NCBI GenBank assembly: GCA_018296165.2
Contig: JACKQL020000002.1
Span: 310,001-374,000, forward strand
Direction: 5' to 3'
Length of the DNA stretch: 64,000 bases
From: Termitomyces sp. T153
Taxonomy: Eukaryota; Basidiomycota; Agaricomycetes; Agaricales; Lyophyllaceae
Positions 11,291-22,900 of the stretch are shown one piece after another; the stretch's first letter is position 1; every line of letters starts with the position of its first letter. The notes beneath the pieces are model-generated. The model did no database searches and had not been told where the DNA came from. It worked only from the letters and a program-made list of their open reading frames with translations. The translations under genes and the position numbers were made by a program.

Positions 11291-14200
11291 GTGTCAAATC
11301 CAAAACAGGTGATGGTTTAAGAGGATGTGTTGGGTGCGGAGTGGTGTCCAGACTGCAGATTGCTTCCTGTCTAGAGTTTGGATGAGTTGCATATACTTCT
11401 TAGAGGGCATGGACTGATCAATGGCATACATTGTCAGGTAATGCGGGGACTTCTTCCACCTTCTCTTCCAGTTGGCTTTGGTGGCCTCGAGAGCTGCTTG
11501 GCAGGTGGTGCAGATGTTGGTGGGTAGGGGGCCTTTCCTCAGGGTTCTTGGGAGCATTTCCGCTGGGCTTGACGCACCTCCCACTGCCTCCTTTGCTAGC
11601 TCATCCACACGTACATTTGGTCAGAAGTTGGCATGGCCTGGTGTCCAGTGGATCTGCAGTTTGATGACCCCACAAGTATGATCCAACCATTTTGTTCTGT
11701 GACTCATTGCTCATCTGCAGGCTCGGGAGCAGATGTATCCGTCCTGTTTGGCATGCAGCTGCTCAGAGGCAGAGTGGACCCAGTTGAGGAGATAGTGCAC
11801 TGGGTGGGGTCACTGATTGAGCAGGGCTTTAATTGTTGCTTGACTGTCACTGCCTAGGGCCGATTGGGTAGGGAGCCTGTTGGCTAAGTTAGCAAGTAGG
11901 TGAAGACCAAGTAGAATACCAATGATCTCAGCTTTGTAGACTATGTGCTGTGTTGTAGGCCCAAGGTGGTACTTGAGCATGTCAGATTCCCTTCTATCCA
12001 TATATAGGACTGCTGCTGCCCCTATGCTGTCCTTGTACCCAGATCTGTCACAGTAGACTGTGGCCTGCGTTGTCTGAAATGCATTTTCTGCATAGGCCAG
12101 CACCCATTCCTTAGACTTGGCAACATGCATCAAGAATGACAGTAGATAGCTCAGGTGGTGTCGGACTGGGAGCACTGTCTGCAGGCTGGTCAGATCAATC
12201 GCCATAATGTGGAATAGGTGATGTAAAGGCAAGTGGTGTTTGGCCATGTAGCACTTGGCTGCTCTGCAAATGGAGGAGTAGAGGTGGTAAGATGGAAGAG
12301 AGAAGAGAAGCGCACTGCAGCCTGGTCAAGCACTTTTCAGAAGAGAAGCTCAACTGGATATTCATGTATAGGTCCACTATGTCACCTGCGACCATGCTCA
12401 GGGAGCTGGTGGTTAGTCTGGTGGCCCATCTTTGGGTGGAAACAAGCTTGTTCACAATTACAACAGAGCCCAGTCACTTCTTCCTAGAGGGAGCTTCATG
12501 GATACCAGTGAACCAGATGTTGGCTGCATAGGTGATGGCAGGGACTGCCACTGTGTTAAAGAGTTGGCAAATGTGGTGGGGAGGCATTCCTCCCAACAGT
12601 CTGGACAGGCATATAGCTTGCACGGTCCACCATGTGGCTTTTGCAATGACCTTTTGGTGATGCATTGACTAGCATAACTTGGGGTCAAAGATGACTCTAA
12701 GGTATTTGTAGGAGGAGACCACTTTGATAACTTGTGTGGTGGAGGTACCATCTCCATTTGCATGTGTGATAGTGAGAGCCTTAGGTGTAGCGTTGTGGTG
12801 GGAGTGCAGGAATCCATCAGGGTGAGTTTAGAAAGTTCAAAGGGGGAGTTGTGTGAAACTCACCAATCAAATCCACCATCCACCCTCTCCATCATGTCTG
12901 ACAGTGTGCCATGAGTGTCTCTTAGGGTCATGCCTACAGCCAGGAACATTGTGTTGTCTACAAACCCAAAGACCATTTCAGACCTCATGTTGGGAGTCAC
13001 TGTGAGGATCAGTGGTGCATTGTAGAATGTGTAGAATAGCATAGAGAGGGGGCACCCTTGATGCTATTCAGATCACAAATGGGGTCAGACACAAAATCAT
13101 CAAATGTGAGCCTGGTTTTGCAGTTGGAGAGCATCTAGTGTGTGAGTCTGATGTAGCACAGGGGGACACCCTGCTCGCACATGTTGTGGATAAGGCAATT
13201 GTGGGATGTGTTGGGGAAGGCTCTCTAGACGTCAAGGAAAAGGGTGGAGGTGACTTTGCCATCCCTCCATGCATTCTTGATTTTGCAAACCATGGTGTGC
13301 ATGGCATTAGTGGTGTTGTGACCTGGGTGTTTGCCAAACTGTCCTAGTGGCAGCATGTTGTGTTTCTCTGCCAGGAAAGAGAGGTCAGCAGTGACAAGCA
13401 TAGACAGGAGCTTCTCTATAGTGTTCAGCAGGCCTATGGGCCAGTAAGCCTTGGCCACTTTGTACAAGGGTTTTCCAGGCTTCTTGAGCACTGGAGTGGT
13501 TGATATTAGCCAGCTGGTATGATAGATGTTGAGTTCAAATACAGCTCTGAAGATGTAGTAAAGATGATTGATTAGGATGTCAATGCATTGTTTCAGCACT
13601 ACATTCGGGATTCTGTCAGGACCTAGAGCTTTGTGGGGCTTTGTGTGTGAAAAACCAGATGCCTAGGAGGGTTTGTGGATAGGCTGTGGTGGGTATTTCC
13701 ACTGAGGGAGGGGAGGGCAGGAGAAATGACTTAGCTAAGGCTATGGCCTTGGTCTTGTTTGTTGAGGCCCAGGCAGTGTCTCCTCCATCCATGGTCTCCA
13801 GCTCTGGTACACAGAAGCTTGAGAAGTCTGTGGATTCCTATACAATATAGTTGTTAGTGATGTAGATCTGATGGGCACTTATATCCTTGAGCCACTCAGT
13901 CCAGTGTTGGGCCTTAGCCTCACAGATGCTTGCAGCCATCAGTTTTAACAGTCTCAGGGCCTCTGCCTGTGCGGGGTGACCTGCTATGTCCCTGTACTTG
14001 TATGCTACATTGTTAGCTCTGTTGCGGGCATGCTCGAGAGTTGTCAGCTCTACATTCCACCAGTGTTTAGTGAAGGGGCAAGGATGGCACATGGGGGTGA
14101 TTCTCTCATCTGCAATCACTTTCTGTATCAGCTGTGTCAGTTTTGCAACCTTGGAGTGAAATGCTCCTTCTGTGTGTATTGGGCATGCTGGGAAGAAGTC

Positions 14201-15106
14201 AGACAACTTCTCCTTGAGAGTGTTGTTGAAAGCCTTCCAGTCAACTGTTCTGAAGTCCTTTGAGGCCTTGGGCTTTGTGCAGGGGACTGGGAGTTCCAGG
14301 ACAGTGACTATGGAGAGGTGGTCAGCTAGCGGGAAATGCATTGAGGAGACAACAGAGCAGGAAATGATGGGGTCGGATGCAGAGCTGTGGTGCCAGACAT
14401 TGTCTAGGCATGTTCAGCAGTCACTGACAGTCTGGAGAGTGGGTTGGCCAAACAGCAGCGCCATCTCCATGTGGTATGCGCCCAAGAGGTGGATAAGGAG
14501 GCAAGTCTCATCCTTCAAAGAGTTTAGGTGTCTGTTTTCCACAGGTTCCCAAAGTGGGTGATGCCTGTTGAAATCACCAAGCCAAATCATTTGATCTCCT
14601 TCAGAGGGGCAGGCTGTGGTGAGGTGAGATCAGAGAAACTGTGCTAGTGCAGTGAGACTATTGTCATTCTGGCAGTTATTATAGATATTGAAGAGGGCCA
14701 GGTGGCTGTTGCCACTATTGAAGCAGATGGTGGTAACATCCATGAAGTGGACATCTAAGAAAGTATATGCATCAGAGGAAATTTTTAAGTTGATGAGAAG
14801 GACTGAGCATGGCCTTGAGCCTCTGTCTTGCCTATGAAGTGCTGGGTAGTGAACCACCCAGTTGCAGGTTGCTCTCATGTTGCCAAGCCTGTTAAGGTAG
14901 GGTTCCTGGATAGCCAAGACATCCCAATCAGCTGGATTCACTGAGTTGATCATTGCTGCTTGGGCAGTATCTGACTTGCAGATGTTCTGCTGCCAAATGC
15001 ATAGCTGCTTTGGGTTCTCTGTGGGGTCAATCATGGATGGGGGAGAGCTGTTTGGGCCCGCTGTCAAAAAGTCTAACAACAAGGCCTGGTATTGCGCTTC
15101 AGGCAT
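11291..15106 (-). pseudogene. LINE ORF2 remnant: endonuclease, reverse transcriptase, RNase H
   Basis: Read from high to low coordinates. The endonuclease starts at about 15040 (LCIWQQNICKSD, then DVLAIQEPYLNR at about 14900). The endonuclease end and linker lie at 13838-14341. The reverse transcriptase runs from about 13600 (PVLKKPGKPLYKVAKAYWPI; LPLGQFGKHPGHNTT) to its active site at about 12950, which reads FVDNTMFLA where FVDD is expected (GAC-AAC for GAC-GAC). The RNase H segment is at 11810-12180 (VYCDRSGYKDSIGAAAVL). A C-terminal tail follows. Stops and frame changes are numerous, so no active enzyme is made. Confidence 0.8.
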
Positions 15107-15184
15107 TGGGTTAGTAGGGGCAGTGGAATCAAGGCATGGAGTGGCTGCGGAAGGGGAAGCAGAGAGTTTCTTTGGGTTTGAGAC

Positions 15185-16620
15185 TCAAGTAGAGGGATCA
15201 CCTGTGGGGAAGTAAGGCATACTGTTCTCTGGATACTTAGTATCTAGGTCAAGGCAGCATTTAACAAACATGGGGCATTTCCTCAAAGAACTCTCATGGT
15301 TAGAGCCTGGGCCACATGAGGTGCATTGAGCTAGTGCACTCTGGGGGCAGTCCAAGCTAACATGTGTGTTACTAGCACAACAACTGCACTTGGAGCAGTT
15401 CTGGCACTTAGCTCTGATGTGTCCAAATTTGTGGCATTTATTGCAGCAAATGGGTTCCCAAATATCCTTGCAGACTACAACAAGGTGCTCAGCAACATAG
15501 ACTTGTTCACAGAGCAGTGTGTTGGTGGCTTCCGCTGAGGAGCAGGAGACTTTGAGGGAGGTGAGCATTTGAGTTGGTGACCTGAGCTCAGGTTTCTTAA
15601 GCCAGGTGGCCAACGTGATGGAGTGCAGTGGTATGTTGTTTTCAATTTTGAATGTGGCAATGTCTTTGCTGTCAGAGGGGTCAAACATGCCACCACAGGG
15701 GATGAATCAAAAAATTAGGTTGTGAACTTTCCCAATGGTCCTGGCTGAGTCGCTAAGGCAAGCCTTAGTGACGTCCCACTCTGGGTCTTGTGCATAGTTC
15801 CTGAATCTCTCTGCTGTGTCAGCAGTACCATATTCTAGCAGGTAGGCACCTCTCTCAAGGGGTGTGATGCCCCTAATCCAGGTTGGGTCAGGGTGAGGTG
15901 CTATGCCATCTATGGTTGCTATATCAGCCATGGTTTTGTCGATTTCTGCTAGGTGCTTATTGAAGCGCTTGCAGATTTCAAAGGTGCTATTTGGTGAGTG
16001 GTCTTGTGGTGATGTGGGGTCCTGGAGGTCGACTTCAACTAGTACTGTTTTTGAGGCCCTAATTAGATGTTGCTGAAGTCAAGTGTGCTGTGTTGAGAGG
16101 TCTGGGTTGAACTGGGATAGGATCTGCAAGACATGGGTTGGCGCTGTTGAGGCAGCAATATCTGCCCAGGTGGGGCAGGGTTGTACCTGTGGCTGTGCAG
16201 CAGAGGTATGGGGTGCAGAGTACATGGTACTCACTACACTGCTGAGTGAGTTAGAGACCAATTGTAGCTGGGCCAATATCTTCTTAAGGATTAGCATTGT
16301 TTTGGCTTGAGAGTTACTGGTGGCAGAGGCAAATTCAGTTGACATGGTGAGGCAGTCAATGACATTGCCAACACGGTTGAGGACCTTGGTGGCCACTGCA
16401 TTGGCAATTGCATCGGCCTTCTGGTCAGTAATGTCATTTTTCAGGAGGAAGGCAATGGCCAGCATGGCATTCTTTGTGTCATTCTCCAGTCTTGCTCCTT
16501 TGGTAACCACCATTGCTATCAGTAGTACTCAGACAAGCTTGAGGCAATTGTATGGCTTGCCCACTTGGGCCCAACCCTTGATCTCCAGCCACTTCCTTGC
16601 ATTGGCAGCCGATTTGACTG
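15185..16620 (-). pseudogene. LINE ORF1 remnant (gag-like, CCHC zinc knuckles)
   Basis: Near the 5' end (about 16560-16640 on the minus strand) one reads KSAANARKWLEIKGWAQVG, then a stop, then VVTKGARLENDTKNAMLAIA (16440-16510) with a helical follow-up. A middle piece lies at 15707-15931. The C-terminal part (15185-15688) has CNKCHKFGHIRAKC and further Cys-rich boxes, the zinc knuckles typical of LINE ORF1 proteins that bind element RNA. The three pieces are separated by frameshifts or stops. Confidence 0.75.
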
Positions 16621-16919
16621 GGCCAGAGTCACCACTCAGTAAGGTGTTGAAGTTGGCTCTAGTCAGGAGTTGTTAGAGTGATGGATAGTGTCTGGGGGGC
16701 CAGCACTGTTTGGGGGAGGGGTCTGGAACTTTGATGAGGGGGGGGCATCATTTTGAATGTTGATGTGGGGGGTGGGAGAGATGTGGGAAGCAGATTGGGT
16801 TGGCTTGTTAGGCCAGAGAAATGTGCAAGGTGCAAAGAAAGGTATGTTGCTGTCTCTACTCAATGAATCAGCCAGGACCCCAGAAGGGATGATGGTGGTT
16901 TATGATCAAGAAGCATTCC
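16621..16919 (-). other. LINE 5' region
   Basis: This is the sequence between ORF1 and the right target duplication. A 66-codon minus-strand frame (16663-16863) is Ser/Pro-rich and may be the ORF1 amino end. A promoter cannot be pointed to. Confidence 0.4.
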
Positions 16920-16930
16920 CAACTTGACTT
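16920..16930. repeat. Target site duplication of the LINE, right copy
   Basis: CAACTTGACTT is identical to 10612-10622. The A element sequence resumes directly here. Confidence 0.75.
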
Positions 16931-17527
16931 AGTCCAGAAGTTGGACAGGCCACCATGCTGGTGGCCATCAAATATTATGTCAGCCAATTTTCTGGCTGAG
17001 CACAAAGTCCAACTGCTCTTTGTCCTCTACTCCACTGTTAGTGTGATGCACCAACTTAGTATAAGAAAACTCCTTGCTCATTGAGCAAGGAAAGAAAATG
17101 ACCTGGCAAGGCAGACATGAGTCCACCAGGATACTCAGTGAGCTCTGGACAGAGCTCAAGAGGGGGAGGACCAGAGAGTAGCTCACTCTCTGGGCTTGGT
17201 GGCTTTGCTGCATTGGCAGAAGGCTTAATGCCTGAAGACATTGTGCCTCCAATAATGCGAAGAGCAGCTCCAGCTCCAAGAGAAACAAGACCCATGGGCA
17301 GAGGACCTGCAGCAGTGCCAGGAGATATGGCTCCTTCTAGTTATGCAGTAGCAATGCAGCAGTTGCCAGAATAGAAATGTAATATGCCCCCACAGCATGA
17401 AGGAATTGGAAGAGGATGTGGGGGACCTCAGATGCCCCCACCTATGAATTTTGGACACCCTGTGGTCTGAGAAGCTTCAGCAGTACATGGTGCCACAAGT
17501 CAATGTGGCCCCGCCACCAGTGGCTGG
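16931..17527 (+). mobile_element. Family A copy 2, second part (start of region X)
   Basis: The sequence continues as in copy 1 from 5008: the same leader, then a Gly/Pro-rich frame (17117-17374, SSRGGGPESSSLSGLGGF) matching 5200-5430. It ends in PPPVAG at 17513, matching PPPVAG at about 5645, where family B begins. Similarity to copy 1 is about 78% by eye, close to that of the integrase parts. Pol and X have therefore diverged together. Confidence 0.75.
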
Positions 17528-17876
17528 TGTCAGGGGACTCCCATTTCTGACCTCTGCAACTTGTTCCAGCACCTCTGCAGCTTGTTCAACATCTCTGGGG
17601 CTTATTTCAGAACTCCAGAGTTCTCTGTATTACCTCACCAATCATCATTCTAGGATCAGGATTAGCTCTGGCCTGCTGTACAGTAGTTCCCATGCCTCTG
17701 CTATCTGCTGATGTGCCACACCAAGCAGTAGGGATCCTTAAATTTGTTCTCTTTGTATTCCTCTCTGCTAGGTAATTAGTTATTAATTATACTATTGTCT
17801 ACTCTGCTAATATACTTTAGATTCCCCTCTGCTAGCTGCATGACTCCAATCTGCTGCTCCAGAGGTCATCCTTATA
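17528..17876 (+). repeat. 5' LTR of family B (+ copy)
   Basis: It starts TGTCAGGGGACTCCC and ends CCTTATA (CCTTACA in the other copy), 349 bp. It matches the LTRs at 29286-29654 and 40288-40648 on the opposite strand. The A copy 2 sequence ends exactly where it begins. Confidence 0.8.
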
Positions 17877-17878
17877 GC

Positions 17879-17889
17879 AGAACAAGTTT
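17879..17889 (+). promoter_or_regulatory. Self-complementary primer binding site of family B (+ copy)
   Basis: AGAACAAGTTT lies 2 bp after the LTR. Its complement AAACTTGTTCT is found with one mismatch inside the LTR at 17740-17750 (AAATTTGTTCT). No tRNA 3'-end (TGG) match is seen. This suggests priming by the 5' end of the element's own RNA, as known for Tf1-type elements. Confidence 0.5.
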
Positions 17890-18305
17890 CCAAAAAATGG
17901 TCTGGAAGCTCCTCATAGCTGCAAGGAACCTCAGAAGCCATTATCTGTTGCTTTCCTACCAGGATTAAGCACTGCGGAGTTCTATGTCTCAGCTTGCCAA
18001 CCCAGACACACTCTTGGAGCCCCCAGCCCTGCAGAACAAAGCCTGGACTTGCCTGCTACACTTAGAACCTCAGGTGTAGTTAATGCAATAATCTCTCACC
18101 CATCATACAACTGAACTCTCTACCTTCTGTCAAACAACAGATCTTATCTTCCAATTGTTCCAGGCACTGCTTGAACACTTAACTTGAACACCTAACTCCT
18201 ACCTCTGCCCCTCCTGTGGCTGCAGAACCAGCCCTGACCACATTGGCACCCATCTCCATAGCTCTAGTGATCTTATGACCATGGATCCTGTGCTCCACAC
18301 TAGTA
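17890..18305 (+). other. Family B leader and gag start (+ copy)
   Basis: No long frame is open. The minus-strand relative (40091-40287) has a short leader and then gag at the corresponding place. Confidence 0.4.
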
Positions 18306-19280
18306 GACATGTACAATGGTGCCTGCTCCAGCAGGGAACAATTCCTGCAGTCCTGCCTCACCTACATCCACCTCAGTAGGGAGGCCTTTGACTCTGACAC
18401 ATTGAATATAGCCTGGGTGCTGTCATACATAAAGACAGGATGTGCCTCCACCTATGCACTACAAGTCTTCTATTGTTCTGGAGGTGTTGGAAGTTTTTCT
18501 GATTGGGCTGCTTTTGAAAAGGACTTCCACACAGAGTTTTCTCTGCTAGACTCTACCAAGACCATGGCTTTGACACTATGCAATTGGGAGCAGTATGGGC
18601 AAGGAAAGCATACATTGAACAAGTACATTAACTTGTTCCAGGCTCTGGTCAAGCAAGCTGCCTACTCCAATGGCCTTCAACTATGCCTCACCTTCCAGGA
18701 TGGCCTGCACCCTGTGCTGGTGGAATGCATTGACAATCTTGCAGAGAGCTGCCCAGACAATGAAAAGATTGTGTCATAGTACAAGGCAGCCCAGGACCAG
18801 TGGCAACTCATGGAGATCCAAAGAGAGCTCTGCTGCCCACATTCTGCAATGCACCCCACTCTATTCACCAATCTCCACAACCCTATACCTGCTTGCCAAA
18901 TGCCAGCCCTTCCTCCAGTCATCTCTGCAACATGCCCCCTGCTGCTAGGCATCCCCATGGACATGAACTTGGCCAGGCAGCTCTGCACTATGCCACTGTT
19001 GTATCGGAGATGCCAGAAGCCTGGGCACTTTGCATAGCATTGTTCCTTGAGCCTTAAAATATGTTACCTCTCCATGATAGAACAGGAGGAACTCCTCCTG
19101 CAGCTGCAAGCTGCAAGTGATGCTGCCAGAGCTCTGTTGCCAGACACACCCATACTGGAGTTGACTCTGGAGGAGACCAGCATGTGTGGATCACCCCCTG
19201 AGTTGGAGAAGGATTTTTAGTTGAGCAATGAATGAGGTGTATGCCTCCATTGTTGGGTGCTAACAGGTTCTCATGTCTGT
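18306..19280 (+). pseudogene. Family B gag remnant (+ copy)
   Basis: The gag core is open from 18309 to the stop at 18779 (FLQSCLTYIHLSREAFDS, STYALQVFYC, AFEKDFHTEFSLLDSTKT). It aligns with 39356-40090 on the minus strand. A degenerate zinc knuckle (CQKPGHF then a stop and HC) is at 19010-19040. A Glu/Leu-rich tail follows. Confidence 0.8.
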
Positions 19281-19409
19281 CAATAGAAAATGAAATTGCT
19301 TTTCCTAAAGCCCTTCATCCTGAGATATAAGAACCTCAATGCTCCCCTCCAAATGCATAAATACCCACTCCAGAGCCCCTACCAAGCTCCCTGACACCTC
19401 TGAGGGTCT

Positions 19410-19414
19410 GCCAG
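19410..19414. repeat. Target site duplication of the copia element, left
   Basis: GCCAG is repeated exactly at 25046-25050. Confidence 0.9.
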
Positions 19415-19766
19415 TGTTAGAGTGTTGCGGGTGTGATATGTGTGATGACACAGAAGATACCGCGAACACAGGCACCATGGCCACCCTCAGTGGCACAGTT
19501 GCTTTGTCCGACCTCGTATATATACAGCCACACGTTACCAGCACCCTCAGTTCCGTTTATACGTTCTGAGGGTGCGTTACTCATAGAATTACTTACACTC
19601 ACATATACTAATACGCTAGTACCTAGATTGAAAGACTTACAACATGTTATTCTAGGTACATACAAATACAGTTCCGTTTATACGTTCTGAGGATTGAAAG
19701 ACTTACAACGTGTTATTCTAGGTGTTGGTCACATCCAGTATTGCTGCTATAGTCCTAGTTCCAACA
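19415..19766 (+). repeat. copia 5' LTR
   Basis: 352 bp, with a TATA box at 19517-19524. It contains an internal direct duplication of a block with TTCCGTTTATACGTTCTGAG and ATTGAAAGACTTACAAC. It differs from the 3' LTR at 19446, 19465 and 19478 (approximate), each a CpG in one copy and TpG or CpA in the other. Confidence 0.95.
19517..19524 (+). promoter_or_regulatory. copia TATA box
   Basis: TATATATA in the middle of the LTR is the likely core promoter for genomic RNA. It is also present in the 3' LTR. Confidence 0.6.
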
Positions 19767-19777
19767 GGTTATGGGCC
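19767..19777 (+). promoter_or_regulatory. copia primer binding site (initiator tRNA-Met half)
   Basis: GGTTATGGGCC directly after the LTR is the complement of GGCCCATAACC, the anticodon arm of initiator tRNA-Met (anticodon CAT). From memory, Drosophila copia has the same kind of site and uses an internally cleaved tRNA half as primer. Confidence 0.7.
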
Positions 19778-19995
19778 TATTCTGAGCAGGCTACTCGTCA
19801 CAGTACCGCTGCTCACTTGGAACTTGTTCTCTTTGTCTCGTTGACGCCGATCTTCCCAGATCTTTCATCCGGGGTTACCTCTCTTGTTCTTTCTCTTGTC
19901 GGGGAAAACCTTGCTTTCTTTTCCGAAATAGGAAATACCTTTATTGTTATCTTTTGGCAAAATAGTATCCTGTATTCTCGAGATTCACCTTGCCC

Positions 19996-22900
19996 ATGAC
20001 AGTTGACTCTAAGATGGCAAACACTGATGCAACCACCCCATCCATTCGTGCAATTTCCGTCCGCGGTGCGGAGTGGAAGCACGACAAGTTCTCTCACAAC
20101 TCCCCCATGGCAAACTTCAGCAAGTGGTCCAAGGCACTCGAGATCCACCTCTCCCTCCTAGGCCTGAAGTTCTATGTCTTCAAAACGTACATCCCCTGCC
20201 CCGAATCCAAAGATGAACCTGTGGCGCATCGCAACTGGGTCTCCAATGATGACCTAGCGCGCACCATGGTCCTGACAGCCCTAGATGATTCGGAATACGA
20301 AGGATTAGATGATGCGAAAACCGCCGCTAGCCTGTATGAAAGGGTGAAGTCGAGGACAGAGGGAGAGGGACCAGTTCGCATGGTCACCTTGATGCAGGAA
20401 GTCCTCAAAATCCAGTGCTCTCCTAGTGAACCACTCACTGTCACTGCAAAGCGGATTTGCGACACAGTACATTGAATCTTTGCCATCAAGGCCCTCGATG
20501 AAGATGTGTTTAAGTGTGTCCTCCTGCTGAACAGCTTAAGCAGTCCGCAGTACGAGCCTATCCAAGCCCAGATCTCCCGAGGGCTCGCTGATGCCACTAA
20601 GACTGCCCCCTACACTTCTGACAACATACGCAAACTAATGGAGACTATGCAGAACCTCACAAATCTGAAATTGTCTGGCATGAGCCTATCCACAGATACT
20701 GCACTAGCGGCTGCAACTAAGGGACGATGGCGCTCTCAGAAACCTTGGCTCCCGGGGCACACTCATCACGCCGGTGCAAAGTGCTGCACGACCTGCGCAA
20801 CACATGGAAGGTTGTGCGGGGGACACGAGGCGCCCTTTTGCGCGCACCCAGGTGGTGCCATGGCGAAGCAGGGCTTCGAAGCAGCGAGGAATGCGGCACG
20901 TGCCGCCAACCCCACACCCAATGTGCATACAGATAAGAATAAAGCCCCTACTGGTGGAGGAAAGGTTTATACGCAGCTCGCAGGCCCAGGGGGGAAGGTT
21001 TACCTGGTTGAGGACGGAGACCTTGGAAAACTCCAAACCCTCAGCACCAGCACCGCATCCACACCAGTTGGTTTTGCGGGCCTCGTCACTGACAGTGTCC
21101 CATCCTCATCTGCCGCTGATGATAGCAAGTGGGAGGGTTGGATGGCAATCATTGAGGAGGAGGAATTACAGGCATCAATTGACTGGAAACAAAACTCAGC
21201 AATCAAGCCGGACTTTGCAATGATTGCACCACTGAGCCAAACTCAAGGCACCACCCTAACCACTATCGATGATCAACCGTTCTACGTAGACTCTGGAGCA
21301 ACGGTACACATATCCCCGCACAAATCCGACTTCATAACCCTCCAGCCCATTGTGCCAAGGGACATTAAAGGAGTTGGCGGATCAGCAATCACAGCACGAG
21401 GCATAGGAAAAATACAACTACGTACCAAACAGGGCGATGTTCTCTCCCTTCAGAATGCACTATATGTTCCTAACTCGACCGTACGCCTTGTATCTGTCAG
21501 CCGCATGTCTGTTGACAACCACACTCGCTCATTGCTCGACAATGAAAGGGTCCAAATTGTAAATCGATCAAATGGCAAACTAATTGCGCAAGGACCCCTC
21601 ATGCAGAAAAAGAAGTTATATGCTATCGACCTCCACGATGCAGTCACAGAACATGCATACGCAGTCCATCAAGATGCCAACTTGACCACTTGGCATCGCC
21701 GTCTCGGCCACACAAATTATCAAGCTATAATCCAGTTAGCCCGCGATCTTAAGATCAAAGGTGCGCTCACCCCCCATGATCCTACGCCAAAATGTGACAG
21801 TTGCCTCCTTGGAAAGCAGACCAGGATGCCAGTCCCAAAACTACGACAGGAGGGGCACAGAGCAACGTGTAAGCTGGAAATAGTGTGGGTGGATTTGATG
21901 GGACCAGTCAGTGTGCAGTCAAAGTCTGGGAATTACTACATACTCGACATAGTCGATGACTACTCAAATATGCCTTGGTCTATCCCCCTAAAGAATAAAG
22001 GAGACGCTTTTCACGCACTGAAAGCCTGGCAAATCGCCCAAGAAAACGAGAGTGGATGTAAACTAGGGAAGTACCGAACTGGTTTTGATGGTGAGCTAGC
22101 TAGTGCCGAGATGGCAGAGTGGCTGGAAAGGAAAGGCACCCAAAGAGAACGTAGCGCCCCATATACATCAGCACAAATTGGACGGGTAGAGCGCATGCAT
22201 CGAACTCTGATGGGGAAGGCAAGAACGATGAGGCTAGATGCCAAGTGCCCTGAGTATCTCTGGGACGAATTCTACCTCACCGCTGCTCACTTACATGCAA
22301 AAACGCCCACTAAATCTCTGAACGGCAAGACACCTCATGAACTCTGGTTCAATCGGACTCCCAACTACTCCTACATGCGCGAAATCGGCTGTAAAGCCTT
22401 CGTCCTCGTGCCAGATCACAATCCAAAAGTCAGACCTCGATCCTTCGAATGCGTACTAATCGGCTATGGGATAAATTCCAAAACGTATCGCTGCTGGGAC
22501 AGACAACGGAAGAAGGTCTACCAGTCATATCATGTAAAGTTTATAGAACGCCATGAACTGATGCCCACCTCCACTTCAGAACCAGAGACTACAGCTTCGA
22601 TACCACCACCCATCCCATCCCTACAAGAATTAGACGATAAAGCACCACTGGAGTCACAAGAGGAAGATGACGACTTAGCGGAATTTGATATCGAATTTCC
22701 AGCGCAAGACGGACCACCACCAGACTCTCACAACACCCAGACCAACAAAGCAGCAGCAGTACTGCCAAGACGATCAGCGCGAATCCGGCAACCGACAGAG
22801 AAGGCAAGCACCGAAACAAATCGACCACAAACGCGACTGGAGAAGGCAGTAGAGGAAGTGAGGGAGGGCGAGCGGAGGGTGAGAGAGAGAAGGGAGGCGA

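Larger units (their letters stand above)
10623..16919 (-). mobile_element. Tad1-like LINE (non-LTR retrotransposon), near full length
   Basis: Read on the minus strand it has a gag-like ORF1 with zinc knuckles, then an ORF2 with AP-type endonuclease, reverse transcriptase and RNase H, then a 3' tail. It is flanked by an 11 bp target duplication (10612-10622 and 16920-16930) and is about 6.3 kb long, usual for this group. All frames carry stops. CpG is depleted but less completely than in the A copy it interrupts, which fits a later arrival. Confidence 0.85.
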
